Source: Agreia sp. COWG (GTDB taxonomy: Bacteria > Actinomycetota > Actinomycetes > Actinomycetales > Microbacteriaceae). Taken from it: a stretch of DNA of 64,000 bases. The translations under genes and the position numbers were made by a program. How positions within the stretch are numbered: the first letter of the stretch is position 1; each line of letters begins with the position of its first letter. Positions 29,010 to 37,538 of this stretch are shown piece after piece. The stretch spans positions 2,418,001-2,482,000 of the forward strand of contig NZ_LR882035.1 of NCBI RefSeq assembly GCF_904528075.1, in the 5' to 3' direction. The notes beneath the pieces are model-generated. The model was not told the origin of the DNA, made no database searches, and was given only the letters and a program-made list of their open reading frames with translations.

Positions 29010-29900
29010 ATGAGCAGATCTCCGCGAGGCACAGACAGGGCTGAGACGCAGCATCCTTATGCAACGCTGTCGAAGAGCGGCTTCCAGGCGCGCATCGAGG
29101 CCGACCGCTACTCGCCCGGCTCCTTCCTCTTGGTCGTCGACGGAACCCCGCAGTCGCACGTCGACCTCGACGATCCCACCCACCTCTCGTTCGAATACGT
29201 GCGCCGAATCGGCCATGGCATCGACCTCGTGCGGCCCGACGGCGAGTCCATCACCGCGGTGCACCTCGGAGGCGGCGGACTCACGCTGCCCCGCTACGTG
29301 GCCGCGACGCGACCGGGTTCGCGCCAGCAGGTCGTCGAGTACGAGAGCGACCTCGTCGAACTCGTGCGCCGGGAGCTGCCGCTACCGAAGGACGCGCAGA
29401 TCCGCATCCGGCACGGCGACGCCCGCGAGGTGCTCGGTGCCCTTCCCCCCGGCCTTGTCGGCAACGTCGACCTGCTGGTGGTGGATGTCTTCAGCGGCGC
29501 CCGCACGCCAGCACACGTGACGAGCGCCGAGTTCTATACGCTCGGCCGCACCCTGCTCGCGGCCGACGGGCTCATCGCGGTGAACGTCGCCGACGGCGCG
29601 GGCCTCGCGTTCGCCCGCGGCCAGGCCGCCACCCTCTCGAGCGTGTTCGATCACGTGGCGATCGTGCTCGACTCACAGATGTTGAAGGCAAAGCGCTTCG
29701 GCAATGTGGTGATGTTCGCCTCACGCGAGCCGCTGCCGTTCGACCGGATGCCCCGGCTCGTCGCGGGCGATCCCGTCGCGTCGAAGGTGGTCACGGGCAA
29801 GGAACTGGTCAACTTCATAGCCGGCGCCCCGGTGGTGACCGACCAGACCGCGGTGAAATCGCCTCCCCCCGGTCGCAGCATCTTCCAGATCAAGCCCTGA
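29010..29900 (+). CDS. Spermidine-synthase-like protein (paralogue)
   Basis: 296 residues, the same fold and order of motifs as the product of 17909-18715: a shared DGTPQSH/DGVPQSH segment, the glycine motif VHLGGGGLTLPRYVAATRPGSRQQVVEYE, the acidic strand VVDVFSGA and a SAEFYTLGRTLLAADGLIAVNVADG segment. The glycine motif and downstream acidic residue should bind SAM or decarboxylated SAM, but polyamine specificity cannot be inferred. No membrane helices. ATG start at 29010 is supported by a -10 element 6 bases upstream. The lipoprotein gene follows 24 bases later behind its own ribosome-binding site, so the two may be co-transcribed. Confidence 0.88.
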   Translation: MSRSPRGTDRAETQHPYATLSKSGFQARIEADRYSPGSFLLVVDGTPQSHVDLDDPTHLSFEYVRRIGHGIDLVRPDGESITAVHLGGGGLTLPRYVAATRPGSRQQVVEYESDLVELVRRELPLPKDAQIRIRHGDAREVLGALPPGLVGNVDLLVVDVFSGARTPAHVTSAEFYTLGRTLLAADGLIAVNVADGAGLAFARGQAATLSSVFDHVAIVLDSQMLKAKRFGNVVMFASREPLPFDRMPRLVAGDPVASKVVTGKELVNFIAGAPVVTDQTAVKSPPPGRSIFQIKP

Positions 29901-29924
29901 CCCGCGGCCCCCGAGGAGAACAGC

Positions 29925-31136
29925 ATGAGCATCCGCCACACCGCATCGGCTCTCGCCATGACGGCCATCGCCGCGCTCGTCCTCACGGCCTGCGAGGCTC
30001 CGCGCCCGGAGCGCACCGTGCCGACTGCGACAGCATCTCCGACGGCGACGGCGACGACATTTCCGACGCCGTCGCCCACCCCCAGCACGCCCACGCTCAC
30101 GGGCGCGTATGCGCCCACGGGAGAGCTCACGCCCCTGGCCAACGACCTCGCAGCCCCCTGGTCGATCGCACCCCTCGGCGCCGACGGCATCCTCGTCTCC
30201 GAGCGTGACTCCGGGCAGATCGTACTCGTCGACCCGGCGGGGGCCAAACGGGCCGTCGGGGCGGTGGGCGGGGTGTCCGCCGTCGGCGAGGGCGGCCTGC
30301 TCGGAATCGCCGTGCAGATCGCCGGCGCGGAGGGTGCCGCCGCGCCGGGCGGTCCGGAGCAGCGCACGCTGTTCGTCTACTTCACGACCGATGTCGACAA
30401 CAGGGTGGTGTCCTTTCCTCTCTCCGGAACCGGTGCATCCCTCGCCCTCGGGCCCGCGACCGAGGTGATCACCGGCATCCCCAAGGCCTCAAACCACAAC
30501 GGCGGCCGAATAGCGTTCGGCCCAGACGGGCTGCTCTACATCACCACGGGAGACGCCAACCGGCGAGACAGCGCCCAAGACGTCGCCTACCTGGGCGGCA
30601 AGATTCTGCGAGTGGATGCCGCGGGCGGCGTGCCCGCAGACAACCCGTTCCCGAATTCCCCGGTCTACAGCATCGGTCACCGCAATCCGCAGGGCATCGC
30701 GTGGGGCCGAGACGGAACCATGTTCGCCGCGGAGTTCGGTCAGGACACGTGGGACGAGCTCAACGTCATCACGGCGGGGGCCAACTACGGCTGGCCGACC
30801 GTCGAGGGACAAGGATCGGCCGATGCCCGATTCACCCTGCCGATCGCGCAGTGGGGCACCGACGATGCGAGCCCGAGCGGCATCGCGGTGGTCGGCGACA
30901 CCGTGTTCATGGCCGGCCTCGGAGGAGAGCGACTGTGGACGATCGACAGCACGCCCGGCGAGCCTGCAGCCGCAACCCGGGAGTTCTTCGGCGGCCAGCT
31001 CGGCCGCGTCCGGGATGTGTACACGCTCGAAGACGGCACGCTGCTGCTGATCACGAACAACACCGACGGACGGGGCTCGCCCCGGCCCGGAGACGACACG
31101 CTGTATCGGGTCACGGTCGCCGCCACCGCCGGTTAG
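29925..31136 (+). CDS. Lipoprotein, PQQ-dependent sugar dehydrogenase family
   Basis: 403 residues. The signal peptide ends in the lipobox LTAC (Cys23), so the mature protein is probably lipid-anchored outside the membrane, followed by a Thr/Pro/Ser-rich spacer to about residue 60. The rest is a six-bladed propeller of the soluble glucose/sorbosone dehydrogenase type: LANDLAAPWSIAPL, EGGLLGIAV, SNHNGGRIAFGPDGLLYITTGD, GHRNPQGIAW and ELNVITAGANYGWP. These match the PQQ- and Ca-binding framework; actual substrate is unknown, and some members may not use PQQ. GAGGAG precedes the ATG. Confidence 0.92.
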   Translation: MSIRHTASALAMTAIAALVLTACEAPRPERTVPTATASPTATATTFPTPSPTPSTPTLTGAYAPTGELTPLANDLAAPWSIAPLGADGILVSERDSGQIVLVDPAGAKRAVGAVGGVSAVGEGGLLGIAVQIAGAEGAAAPGGPEQRTLFVYFTTDVDNRVVSFPLSGTGASLALGPATEVITGIPKASNHNGGRIAFGPDGLLYITTGDANRRDSAQDVAYLGGKILRVDAAGGVPADNPFPNSPVYSIGHRNPQGIAWGRDGTMFAAEFGQDTWDELNVITAGANYGWPTVEGQGSADARFTLPIAQWGTDDASPSGIAVVGDTVFMAGLGGERLWTIDSTPGEPAAATREFFGGQLGRVRDVYTLEDGTLLLITNNTDGRGSPRPGDDTLYRVTVAATAG

Positions 31137-31186
31137 GGTTGTTTCCATCCCGAAACTCGACGTCTCGCGTCGCTCGGGAGCACCAC

Positions 31187-31729
31187 GTGTCGAGCAACGG
31201 AGTACCTGAGAACGTGAGCATCATCACCGGCTACGACCCTCGCAACCTGAGGGAGAAGATCGACGTCACGGCGGCCTCCGCCCGCCTCGGAGAACTCGGC
31301 CAGCTGCGCAGCCTGAGCGCGCTCAACGAGAAGGTCGGGCTCTATCGTCTGCTCGGTCGGCTCGACGAGGCGTGGGCCGTGGCCAATGAGGCCGTGCGGC
31401 ACACGCGCTTCTCCGGCGATCGCGAGCAGCTGCTCGGCGCCCGCATCCGTCGGGCACAGGTGCAGCAGTACCAGGGCAAGCTGCAGGCTGCACTCAGCGA
31501 GCTCTCGCTCTGCGTCGACGAGGCGCGCGTGCACGAGTGGGGCCCGCTCGAGGCCGCATCACAGCTCACCCGCGGCAAGGTCCTGTTCGACATGGGCGAC
31601 TACGCGAGCGCCCTAGCCGACTTCAAGGCCACCGTTTTTCTCTACGAGAAGATGGGCGCCTCCCTCGACCAGCTCGAGAGCTCACTTGTCGCCGTGGCCG
31701 TCACGGAATCGTTCCTCAACGAGGCGTGA
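31187..31729 (+). CDS. TPR-like helical protein, function unknown
   Basis: 180 residues, almost entirely alpha-helical by composition. Helix pairs such as YRLLGRLDEAWAVANEAVRHTR, QQYQGKLQAALSELSLCVDEAR and LFDMGDYASALADFKATVFLYEKMG resemble three tetratricopeptide repeats, implying a protein-binding role. I chose GTG at 31187 because GGGAG lies 6 bases upstream; a second GTG at 31214 is possible. A TAGGGT at 31134-31139 could be its -10 element. No enzyme motifs. It lies between the sugar dehydrogenase and the SprT-like gene on the same strand, 50 bases after the former; no specific partner can be named. Confidence 0.8.
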   Translation: MSSNGVPENVSIITGYDPRNLREKIDVTAASARLGELGQLRSLSALNEKVGLYRLLGRLDEAWAVANEAVRHTRFSGDREQLLGARIRRAQVQQYQGKLQAALSELSLCVDEARVHEWGPLEAASQLTRGKVLFDMGDYASALADFKATVFLYEKMGASLDQLESSLVAVAVTESFLNEA

Positions 31730-31775
31730 GTGGCCCCATGGCGTTGGGCTGCCTGCCGATGTCGCAGGCTCGTTC

Positions 31776-31781
31776 TAGGGT
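31776..31781 (+). promoter_or_regulatory. -10 element for leaderless SprT-like gene
   Basis: TAGGGT ends 6 bases before the GTG at 31788; no ribosome-binding site is present. Confidence 0.5.
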
Positions 31782-31787
31782 CGACGC

Positions 31788-32279
31788 GTGGCTGACCTGA
31801 CGAAAGTACGCATCTGGGCCAACGCCCTAATCGCGCTGCACCTCGATGCGCATGAATGGTCGTTCGGCTTCGACAACGCGAAGACCCGCGCGGGACTGTG
31901 CAGCTTCACCACCAAACGCATCACCGTGTCGCGCTACCTCGCCACCACCTTCGACGACGACGAGGTGCACCAGGTGCTGCTGCACGAGGTCGCCCACGCA
32001 CTCGCCGGCCACCGGGCAGGGCACGGCCCGACGTGGCGGAGCGTCGCCGAGTCCATCGGCTGCGACGGTTCCCGCACGCACGACGGCTCGGTCGCGAATG
32101 AGCTCGCGCCGTGGATCGGCGTCTGCCCCGGGGGTCACCCCCACTACCGCTATCGCAAGCCGGCACGGCCCATGGCGTGCGGCACCTGCTCGAAGAAGTA
32201 CGATCCCGCTTACGCGATCATCTGGCAGCACCGAGAGGTCGACACCGGGCGCCGCCGCCTAGCATCGTCGGGCTCCTAG
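31788..32279 (+). CDS. SprT-like zinc metalloprotease domain protein
   Basis: 163 residues. The zinc-protease signature HEVAHALAGH (from residue 66) with a further His at about 79 matches SprT/Spartan-type domains. C-terminal Cys/His residues (VCPGGH and ACGTC) look like a small zinc ribbon, also typical of the family. Spartan-like enzymes in eukaryotes cut DNA-protein crosslinks; the bacterial function is less clear. GTG start at 31788 is supported by a -10 hexamer 6 bases before it. No membrane segment. Downstream, the HD-domain gene is convergent, about 60 bases away. Confidence 0.9.
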   Translation: MADLTKVRIWANALIALHLDAHEWSFGFDNAKTRAGLCSFTTKRITVSRYLATTFDDDEVHQVLLHEVAHALAGHRAGHGPTWRSVAESIGCDGSRTHDGSVANELAPWIGVCPGGHPHYRYRKPARPMACGTCSKKYDPAYAIIWQHREVDTGRRRLASSGS

Positions 32280-32340
32280 ACAGTCGCGCTGAGGAGGGCT
32301 CAGACCGGCGGCAGGGGGTCGTATTGGATACCTCGGACGC

Positions 32341-32952
32341 CTAGAACGCGTCGCTCACGCCGGTGTTGTGCGGGTCGTCGGCGTGAGCGCGCACGAGGCT
32401 CGCCGGCCACGAGTTACGGGGGGCCTTCTCGGGGGTGCGCAGCGCCTGCTGCAGCACCGCGTCGCCGAGGTGCTTCTCGACGTCGAGTCGCGGGTAGGCC
32501 TCCTCGATGGCTCGACGCTCGGCCTCCGTTGCGGTCTCGAGGCCGAAGTCTGCACGCACACCGAGGCGCGTCAGCCGCGTGATGGGCCCGCGACGCTCCG
32601 CGATCTGCGGCGATGTGTGCAGCGCGATCGCCTCCCAGATCAGATCCGTGTCGGCGGCCGAGAGCCCCTCTGCCGCGAGGAAGCGCGCCGCGGCGTCGGC
32701 GCCGTCGACCTCGAAGCGCAGCTCGCCATCGGCCTCGTCGGTCGTGCCGATGTCGTGCAGCACGCAAGCGAGAAACAGCAGATCGAGGTCGACGTCGTGC
32801 CCCGCGACCAGGCCGTCGGATGCCGCGACCACTCTGGCGTGCAGATACGTGCGCACGCTGTGGTTGGCTATCGAACGCTGCTCTGTGCGCTCGACCCACT
32901 CGAGGGCGCGGAGGGCGGTCTCACCGCCCGGAATCGCCAGAAGTTCGGTCAT
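32341..32952 (-). CDS. HD-domain hydrolase
   Basis: 203 residues. The metal-dependent phosphohydrolase pattern is visible as IANHSVRTYLHA, then LFLACVLHDIGTTDEA (the HD pair) and a later His-containing helix AIALHTSP. It resembles small stand-alone HD proteins annotated as phosphohydrolases or cyanamide-hydratase-like; the substrate is not predictable. ATG at 32952 has a TAGCGT 6 bases upstream and no ribosome-binding site, so it is probably transcribed leaderless as a single gene. Confidence 0.88.
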   Translation of the reverse strand: MTELLAIPGGETALRALEWVERTEQRSIANHSVRTYLHARVVAASDGLVAGHDVDLDLLFLACVLHDIGTTDEADGELRFEVDGADAAARFLAAEGLSAADTDLIWEAIALHTSPQIAERRGPITRLTRLGVRADFGLETATEAERRAIEEAYPRLDVEKHLGDAVLQQALRTPEKAPRNSWPASLVRAHADDPHNTGVSDAF

Positions 32953-32958
32953 TCTCCG

Positions 32959-32964
32959 ACGCTA
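32959..32964 (-). promoter_or_regulatory. -10 element for leaderless HD gene
   Basis: TAGCGT on the minus strand (32964-32959), 6 bases before the ATG at 32952. Confidence 0.5.
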
Positions 32965-33024
32965 GCGCTGCGGCGCCAGCATCATCCGGCACCTGTCGGT
33001 CAACCGCACACAAATTACCGCCGA

Positions 33025-33075
33025 GTTGCCCGAAACGCCGCCTCGCGATGGGCTGAGGCGGCGTTTTCAGGCAAC
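33025..33075 (-). terminator. Terminator after the DUF427 gene
   Basis: A 12-bp perfect stem (33033-33044 region with 33055-33066, 10-base loop) flanked by further complementary bases (33025-33030 with 33070-33075). It lies about 25 bases past the DUF427 stop. The outer arm makes an extended hairpin. Confidence 0.75.
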
Positions 33076-33100
33076 GTGACGTGCCGGATGCCTGTCGGGC

Positions 33101-33403
33101 CTAGTCGGTGACCTGGACTTCTTTCCAGAAGGCCACATAGTTGCTGAAGTCCTTGCCGACCCGGTCGAACGACGCGGGATACGGGGTGGGGTAGCTCCAG
33201 GCGCGATCCTTGAGGCTCACGCCGCTGTCGCTCACGCTGAAGTACTGGCACTCGCCCTTCCACGGGCAGGTGTAGGGCGTGTCGCTCGGGGTGAGCAGAT
33301 CGAAGTTCACGCTCGACGGCGGAAAATACCAATTGCCCTCGATCGCGATCAGATCTTCCTTTGGTGCCTCGGCGATGACGGTGCCGTTGACGACTGCTTT
33401 CAT
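33101..33403 (-). CDS. DUF427 domain protein
   Basis: 100 residues, a complete stand-alone DUF427 domain. Typical sequence features are EGNWYFPPSSVNFDLL, TPYTCPWKGECQYFSV and AWSYPTPYPA, followed by YVAFWKEVQV. The family has a compact beta fold and no established biochemical role. GGAGG precedes the ATG by about 8 bases. It lies between the HD gene and the AI-2E gene on the same strand; a hairpin follows it, so it probably forms a short unit. Confidence 0.93.
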   Translation of the reverse strand: MKAVVNGTVIAEAPKEDLIAIEGNWYFPPSSVNFDLLTPSDTPYTCPWKGECQYFSVSDSGVSLKDRAWSYPTPYPASFDRVGKDFSNYVAFWKEVQVTD

Positions 33404-33477
33404 GATGAAACCTCCACCCGCAACGCTACGCCGCCCGAGCGGTCAGTGGGCCTCGATATTCGAGACTGCTCGAATGG

Positions 33478-34644
33478 TCAGTGCGAGTCGGCGATGGGCC
33501 TGACCACCCGCTGGAAGATCAGGATGCCGGCCGCCACCACGGGAACGGCGACGAGTGCGCCGAGGATGCCCCCGAGGGACGCACCACCGATCGCGGCCAC
33601 GATCACCAGGATGCCGGGAACGGCGACGGCCTTCGCCATCACCCGCGGCGTCAGCACGTAGGCCTCGATCTGCATGTAGACGAGCATCACGCCGAGCACG
33701 ATCACGGCGCCGAGGGGATTGGCCGTGAGGGTCGCGATGGCGGCGATGGCCGTGCCGAGAATCGGGCCGACCACGGGGATGAGCGCACAGATGAAGGCGA
33801 CGAGCGCCAGCAGCAGGGGCGCCGGACCGCCGACGATCGTCACGAGGATGAGCGTGACGAAGGCATTCGCCAGCGCCAGCGTGAATTGTCCGGCCACGTA
33901 CTTGCCGACAGATTCGAGGATCTCCTCGGTGACCGAGGTGAATCCGGCGCGCCGCGACTGGGGCACGGCCTGGTAGATGGCGTTCATGACGGTGGGCAGG
34001 GTGAGCGTGAGGTAGATCGTGAGCACGGTCACGACGATGACGGCGGTGACCCCCTCGAAGACGCCAGAGCCCACAGAGAGCAGCCCGCCCCCGATCGAGA
34101 GCAGCTTCTGCGGATCGGCGAGGAAGGAGGTGAGGTCGGTCAACAACGAGTCGAGATCGAGGGAGGTGCCGAGCTGCTCGCCGATCCACGTGACCCACGG
34201 CTGGCTCAGCAGCTGTTTGGTGAGCTCCGGGCCGTTGGCGATGAGGTAGTTCACCTGGCGCACGAAGTTCGGTACGACGGCCAGCAGCACTCCCCCGACG
34301 ATCGCGAGTGCGACGAGGGCGAGAATGATCGACGCCACCCAGCGCGGGATGTTGTACTTCTCTGCCCGCTTCATCAGCGGCTCGAGCGCGAGCGCGATGA
34401 AGAACGCGATGCCGATGTAGACGAGAACGGTCGACAGCGTTCCGACGGCACCCCAGATGCCCAGGCCCACGCTCGCGCCGAGCGCCGCCAGCAGCCCCAC
34501 GAGGAAGGCGTTGAACCGGATGCGCCGCTGCGGCATTCGATCGAGCTCGGATCGCTTCTGGGTTGACCGCCTCAGCAAGGCGCCCCTGGATCGTGGCACT
34601 GACGCCACCCGGACAGACCTGGGACGCGGGTCGGATCGTGTCAT
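33478..34644 (-). CDS. AI-2E family membrane transporter/permease
   Basis: 388 residues. A basic N-terminus of ~45 residues precedes seven to eight membrane helices with the large loop after helix three (LTKQLLSQPWVTW to SLLTDLTSF) characteristic of the AI-2E/UPF0118 family. The motif ALIPVVGPILGT and the PLGAVIVLGVMLVYMQIEAYVLTPRVM region are family hallmarks. Members export varied compounds, some being Na/H antiporters; the substrate here is unknown. ATG 34644 has TAGCCT 6 bases upstream, which supports this long start although MPQRRIRF further in is an alternative. Confidence 0.92.
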   Translation of the reverse strand: MTRSDPRPRSVRVASVPRSRGALLRRSTQKRSELDRMPQRRIRFNAFLVGLLAALGASVGLGIWGAVGTLSTVLVYIGIAFFIALALEPLMKRAEKYNIPRWVASIILALVALAIVGGVLLAVVPNFVRQVNYLIANGPELTKQLLSQPWVTWIGEQLGTSLDLDSLLTDLTSFLADPQKLLSIGGGLLSVGSGVFEGVTAVIVVTVLTIYLTLTLPTVMNAIYQAVPQSRRAGFTSVTEEILESVGKYVAGQFTLALANAFVTLILVTIVGGPAPLLLALVAFICALIPVVGPILGTAIAAIATLTANPLGAVIVLGVMLVYMQIEAYVLTPRVMAKAVAVPGILVIVAAIGGASLGGILGALVAVPVVAAGILIFQRVVRPIADSH

Positions 34645-34650
34645 TGCTCG

Positions 34651-34656
34651 AGGCTA
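34651..34656 (-). promoter_or_regulatory. -10 element for leaderless AI-2E gene
   Basis: TAGCCT (34656-34651) lies 6 bases before the ATG at 34644 on the minus strand. Confidence 0.5.
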
Positions 34657-34700
34657 GCGGCTCGCGAGAAAAACCGTGCGGAGTATTTCTCGCTCTTTCA

Positions 34701-34730
34701 TTGACCGCCCGGGGTCCCCTCCACTAAAAA
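34701..34730 (+). promoter_or_regulatory. Promoter of the small membrane protein gene
   Basis: TTGACC (34701-34706) and TAAAAA (34725-34730) with an 18-base spacer. Predicted start near 34737 gives a leader of about 67 bases. Confidence 0.65.
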
Positions 34731-34803
34731 GATCAAGACACCGGCAGGCTGGCTTATTCGCGTAGCCCGAATGCCGACTTCCGCCTCAATCAAAGGACGC
34801 TTC

Positions 34804-35070
34804 GTGAGTAACCTCCAGACCCCGACGCCCGGCACCGACTATCCGGGCAAGACCCTCGGCATCGTCGGCCTTGTGCTGGCGATCGTTTTCAACCTCGTCG
34901 GCCTGATCATCAGCATCGTCGCCCTGCAGCAGTCGAAGGCCGCCGGCTACAAGAACACCCCGGCGAAGATCGGCATCATCGTCGGGGCCATCCTGCTTGT
35001 TCTCGGCATCATCGTCTCGATCATCTCGTTCACGGCGGCCGCATCGATGGTCGGCACCACGACATACTGA
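34804..35070 (+). CDS. Small two-helix membrane protein (DUF4190-like)
   Basis: 88 residues from GTG 34804, which has AAAGGA 6 bases upstream. A short polar N-terminus (SNLQTPTPGTDYPGK) is followed by two membrane helices, LGIVGLVLAIVFNLVGLIISIVAL and IGIIVGAILLVLGIIVSIISF, separated by a basic loop. This resembles DUF4190-type proteins of actinobacteria. The function is unknown. It has its own promoter (34701-34730) and a strong terminator (35114-35150), so it is a single-gene unit and may be well expressed. Confidence 0.85.
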   Translation: MSNLQTPTPGTDYPGKTLGIVGLVLAIVFNLVGLIISIVALQQSKAAGYKNTPAKIGIIVGAILLVLGIIVSIISFTAAASMVGTTTY

Positions 35071-35113
35071 CGCCTCGGATGGGGCCGACTGCTCCATCCG
35101 CCCCATCGACAAC

Positions 35114-35150
35114 AGAAGGGGCCCGCCGCGATCCGCGCTGGGCCCCTTCT
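35114..35150 (+). terminator. Rho-independent terminator
   Basis: A perfect 11-bp G/C-rich stem (35114-35124 with 35140-35150), a 15-base loop and a following T-rich stretch. It ends the small membrane protein transcript and may also serve the convergent oxygenase gene. Confidence 0.85.
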
Positions 35151-35171
35151 TTATTTCCCCGATGAGGGGGA

Positions 35172-36176
35172 CTACAGCAGATCGGCGTGGTGGATGGCCG
35201 CGACGTCGGGGTGCGCGCGGAGCCGGTAGCGCAGAACGTTCTCGCCGTACACGCCGAGGATCGGGCTGTCATCCGGGTCGACCGTCGTTCCGGTCGCCTC
35301 TGCGCTCAGTTCGGCAGGCAATGGAATGACGGGCATCTCGGCGTCGAGGGCCGGGTTGAAGAAGAACGGGATCGACATGCGGTCGGTACCGATCGAGGGG
35401 CTGATGACGCGGTGCACGGTTGCCTTGAGGTAACCGTTCGTGGCGTACTCCAGCAACTCGCCGATGTTCACGACGAAAGCGCCGGTGATGGGCGGCGCGT
35501 CGATCCACTCGTCGCCGTGGGCGACCTGCAGCCCACCCTTTCCGGGCTCGACGAGCAGCAGCGTCAACGCTCCACCGTCGCGGTGGGCTCCCACACCCTG
35601 TTTCGGCATCGGATCGCTCTTGCCCGGGTAGCGCACGATCTTGATGAGCGTCGACGGGCGCTCGGCGAAGGCGTCGTCGAACACGTGCGGGTCGGCCCCG
35701 AGCGACTCAGCCCAGGCGCGCAGCAACCGGATGCTGACGGCGCTGAGCGCCTCTCGCCAGCGGGTGACGACGTCCTCGAGCTCGGGTAGCGCCTCGGGCC
35801 ACAGGTTCGGACCTTCGAGACGCCAGTAGTCGGGCACACCCTCGCCACGCTCGACGGGCTCCCTCTCACTGCCCACGTCGATCTGCTCGCGCCAGTCCAC
35901 GGTGCCCTGCGTCAGCTCGCCGCCCACGCGGGTGTAGCCGCGGAAGTGCGGGCTCAGAACGTTCTCGATCGACAGCTTGTCGGCGTCCGGCAGGGCGAAG
36001 AAGCGACGCGACGTCTCGAGCAGCTGCGTGACGAGTTTCTCGGGAACACCGTGACCGGCGAGGTAGAAGAAGCCGTAGTCGTGGGTCGCGCGACGCAGTT
36101 CGGCGCGGAATTCCGCCGCCTCCTGCTCGCCCTTGTCGAGGCGGGAGAAATCGAGGACGGGCAGGTTATGGGTCAT
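35172..36176 (-). CDS. 2-oxoglutarate/Fe(II)-dependent oxygenase, isopenicillin-N-synthase-like
   Basis: 334 residues, the IPNS/2OG-oxygenase fold: N-terminal DIOX_N region (DYGFFYLAGHGVPEKL), then the iron ligands His198 and Asp200 in GAHRDGGALTLL and His255 in TVHRVI, with Arg266 of DRMSIPFF as the likely 2OG carboxylate anchor. The family oxidises small molecules; the substrate is unknown and a role in nucleobase or antibiotic metabolism is not implied. No signal peptide. It has its own promoter with the start codon 8 bases after the -10, and no neighbour suggests a pathway. Confidence 0.9.
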   Translation of the reverse strand: MTHNLPVLDFSRLDKGEQEAAEFRAELRRATHDYGFFYLAGHGVPEKLVTQLLETSRRFFALPDADKLSIENVLSPHFRGYTRVGGELTQGTVDWREQIDVGSEREPVERGEGVPDYWRLEGPNLWPEALPELEDVVTRWREALSAVSIRLLRAWAESLGADPHVFDDAFAERPSTLIKIVRYPGKSDPMPKQGVGAHRDGGALTLLLVEPGKGGLQVAHGDEWIDAPPITGAFVVNIGELLEYATNGYLKATVHRVISPSIGTDRMSIPFFFNPALDAEMPVIPLPAELSAEATGTTVDPDDSPILGVYGENVLRYRLRAHPDVAAIHHADLL

Positions 36177-36184
36177 ATAACCAA

Positions 36185-36213
36185 TGCTTACACCTCACAT
36201 CGGCGTCGTCCAA
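36185..36213 (-). promoter_or_regulatory. Promoter of the 2OG oxygenase gene
   Basis: TTGGAC (36213-36208) and TAAGCA (36190-36185), 17 bases apart on the minus strand. The ATG begins 8 bases after the -10, so the transcript is leaderless or nearly so. Confidence 0.6.
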
Positions 36214-36306
36214 ATCCATTACGCGGTATCGAGGGTCGCCGCAATGCCGGCGACCCGAAGTGGCGCATCAAGCGCGAGCCGCCCACACTGGAGACGGAGG
36301 CAACCC

Positions 36307-36816
36307 ATGAGAGTTCTGCTGAAGTTCGTGCTCGACACCGATCCGGATGCCGCGTGGCGCGCCATCCGGAGCCCCGCCGTCTTCCAGGAGGTGTCGAGCC
36401 CCTTCCTGAAGGTGCGCTCGCTCGAGGCCGACGGCTTCCCCACCATGTGGACCCCGGGCGAGCACCCCGTAGAGATCTCGGGTGGCGGGCTGGTTCCCCT
36501 CGGCAAACAGGTCATCGACCTCCGGTTCATCGAACGGCCGGATGGCGTGCGCATCGTGCGCGACTCCGGTCGCGGCCTCACGGGCGCCGTCTCGGTGCCG
36601 ACGGAGTGGGACCACCAGATGGCCATCGCCCCCGACCCCGCCGGGACCGGCAAGACCCTCTACCGTGACCGGCTCATCATCGGCGCCGGCCTCCTGACCC
36701 CCGCCGCCTGGTACGGCATGTGGGCGTTCTGGCAGTGGCGGGGTGCGCGCATCCGGCAGCTGGCCAAGGGTTGGGCCTTCGACCCCGAGATCGACAACCT
36801 GGGGCCCGCCGCGTGA
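36307..36816 (+). CDS. SRPBCC-like (START-fold) protein
   Basis: 169 residues. The N-terminus (VLLKFVLDTDPDAAWRAIRSPAVFQEVSSPF) and alternating beta strands with a C-terminal helix resemble polyketide-cyclase/START-type ligand-binding proteins. The ligand is unknown. The ATG at 36307 is preceded by GGAGG 6 bases upstream; the open frame to 36184 is not supported. Its stop overlaps the next gene's GTG (GTGA), so the two are co-translated. This suggests a functional pair with the DUF1684 protein. Confidence 0.78.
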   Translation: MRVLLKFVLDTDPDAAWRAIRSPAVFQEVSSPFLKVRSLEADGFPTMWTPGEHPVEISGGGLVPLGKQVIDLRFIERPDGVRIVRDSGRGLTGAVSVPTEWDHQMAIAPDPAGTGKTLYRDRLIIGAGLLTPAAWYGMWAFWQWRGARIRQLAKGWAFDPEIDNLGPAA

Positions 36817-37442
36817 CGACCGCCACCACCGCCGTCGAGACGGCCGACTGGCGCCGCCGGGTGTTCGTCATCTACGACCAGGTGCGCTCGCTCGCGGCAT
36901 CCGATGCCGCCGGGGCCCACTCCCACTGGCGCGAGGCGCGCGACGAGCTGTTCCGCACCCACCCGCAGACCCCGCTGCTGCCCGAGCACAGGCCGGGCTT
37001 CAGCGGCCTGCCCATCGCACCGTACGACCCCGCGTGGCGCTTCGAGGTCGAGATCGAGGCGCCGGATGCCCCGGGCGGCTTCGACTTCGAGACCGGCACC
37101 GACGGGGTCGTGCCGTTCGAACTCGTCGGCGTGGCGACCATCGCCGATGTCGGCACCCTCGACGTCTGGCGTCTGCGCTCCTACGGAGGCGGACTATTCG
37201 TTCCGGTGCGCGACGGCCTCGCCGGAACCCCCGGCGGCACCTATGGCGGCGGCCGCTACCTGCTCGACACCATCAAGGGCGCCCACCTCGGCGAAGGCGC
37301 GACGCCCGCATCCCTGGTGCTGGACTTCAACTTCGCCTACAACCCGTCGTGCGCCTACGACCCGGCCTGGGCGTGCCCGCTCGCGCCACTCGGCAACCGA
37401 GTATCGACCGCCATTCCGGTCGGCGAGTTGTATGTGCGCTAG
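36813..37442 (+). CDS. DUF1684 domain protein
   Basis: 209 residues. Conserved DUF1684 features are LFRTHPQTPL near the start, LRSYGGGLFVPVRDGLAG, GGRYLLDTIKG and the cysteine-containing end LDFNFAYNPSCAYDPAWACPLAPLGNRVSTAIPVGE. The family is widespread but uncharacterised; the conserved acidic and Cys residues hint at an enzyme. The GTG start at 36813 overlaps the upstream stop. No signal peptide. After it there is a 237-base gap before the helicase with an RNA structure. Confidence 0.93.
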   Translation: MTTATTAVETADWRRRVFVIYDQVRSLAASDAAGAHSHWREARDELFRTHPQTPLLPEHRPGFSGLPIAPYDPAWRFEVEIEAPDAPGGFDFETGTDGVVPFELVGVATIADVGTLDVWRLRSYGGGLFVPVRDGLAGTPGGTYGGGRYLLDTIKGAHLGEGATPASLVLDFNFAYNPSCAYDPAWACPLAPLGNRVSTAIPVGELYVR

Positions 37443-37538
37443 GCTGTAAGAACTTGCGAGTACGTTCTGTGCTCCCTGCGTCGTAGAACGCACCTCTGGA
37501 TGATCGACATCGTCGGCTTCACAGAAAACTGATCTCAC

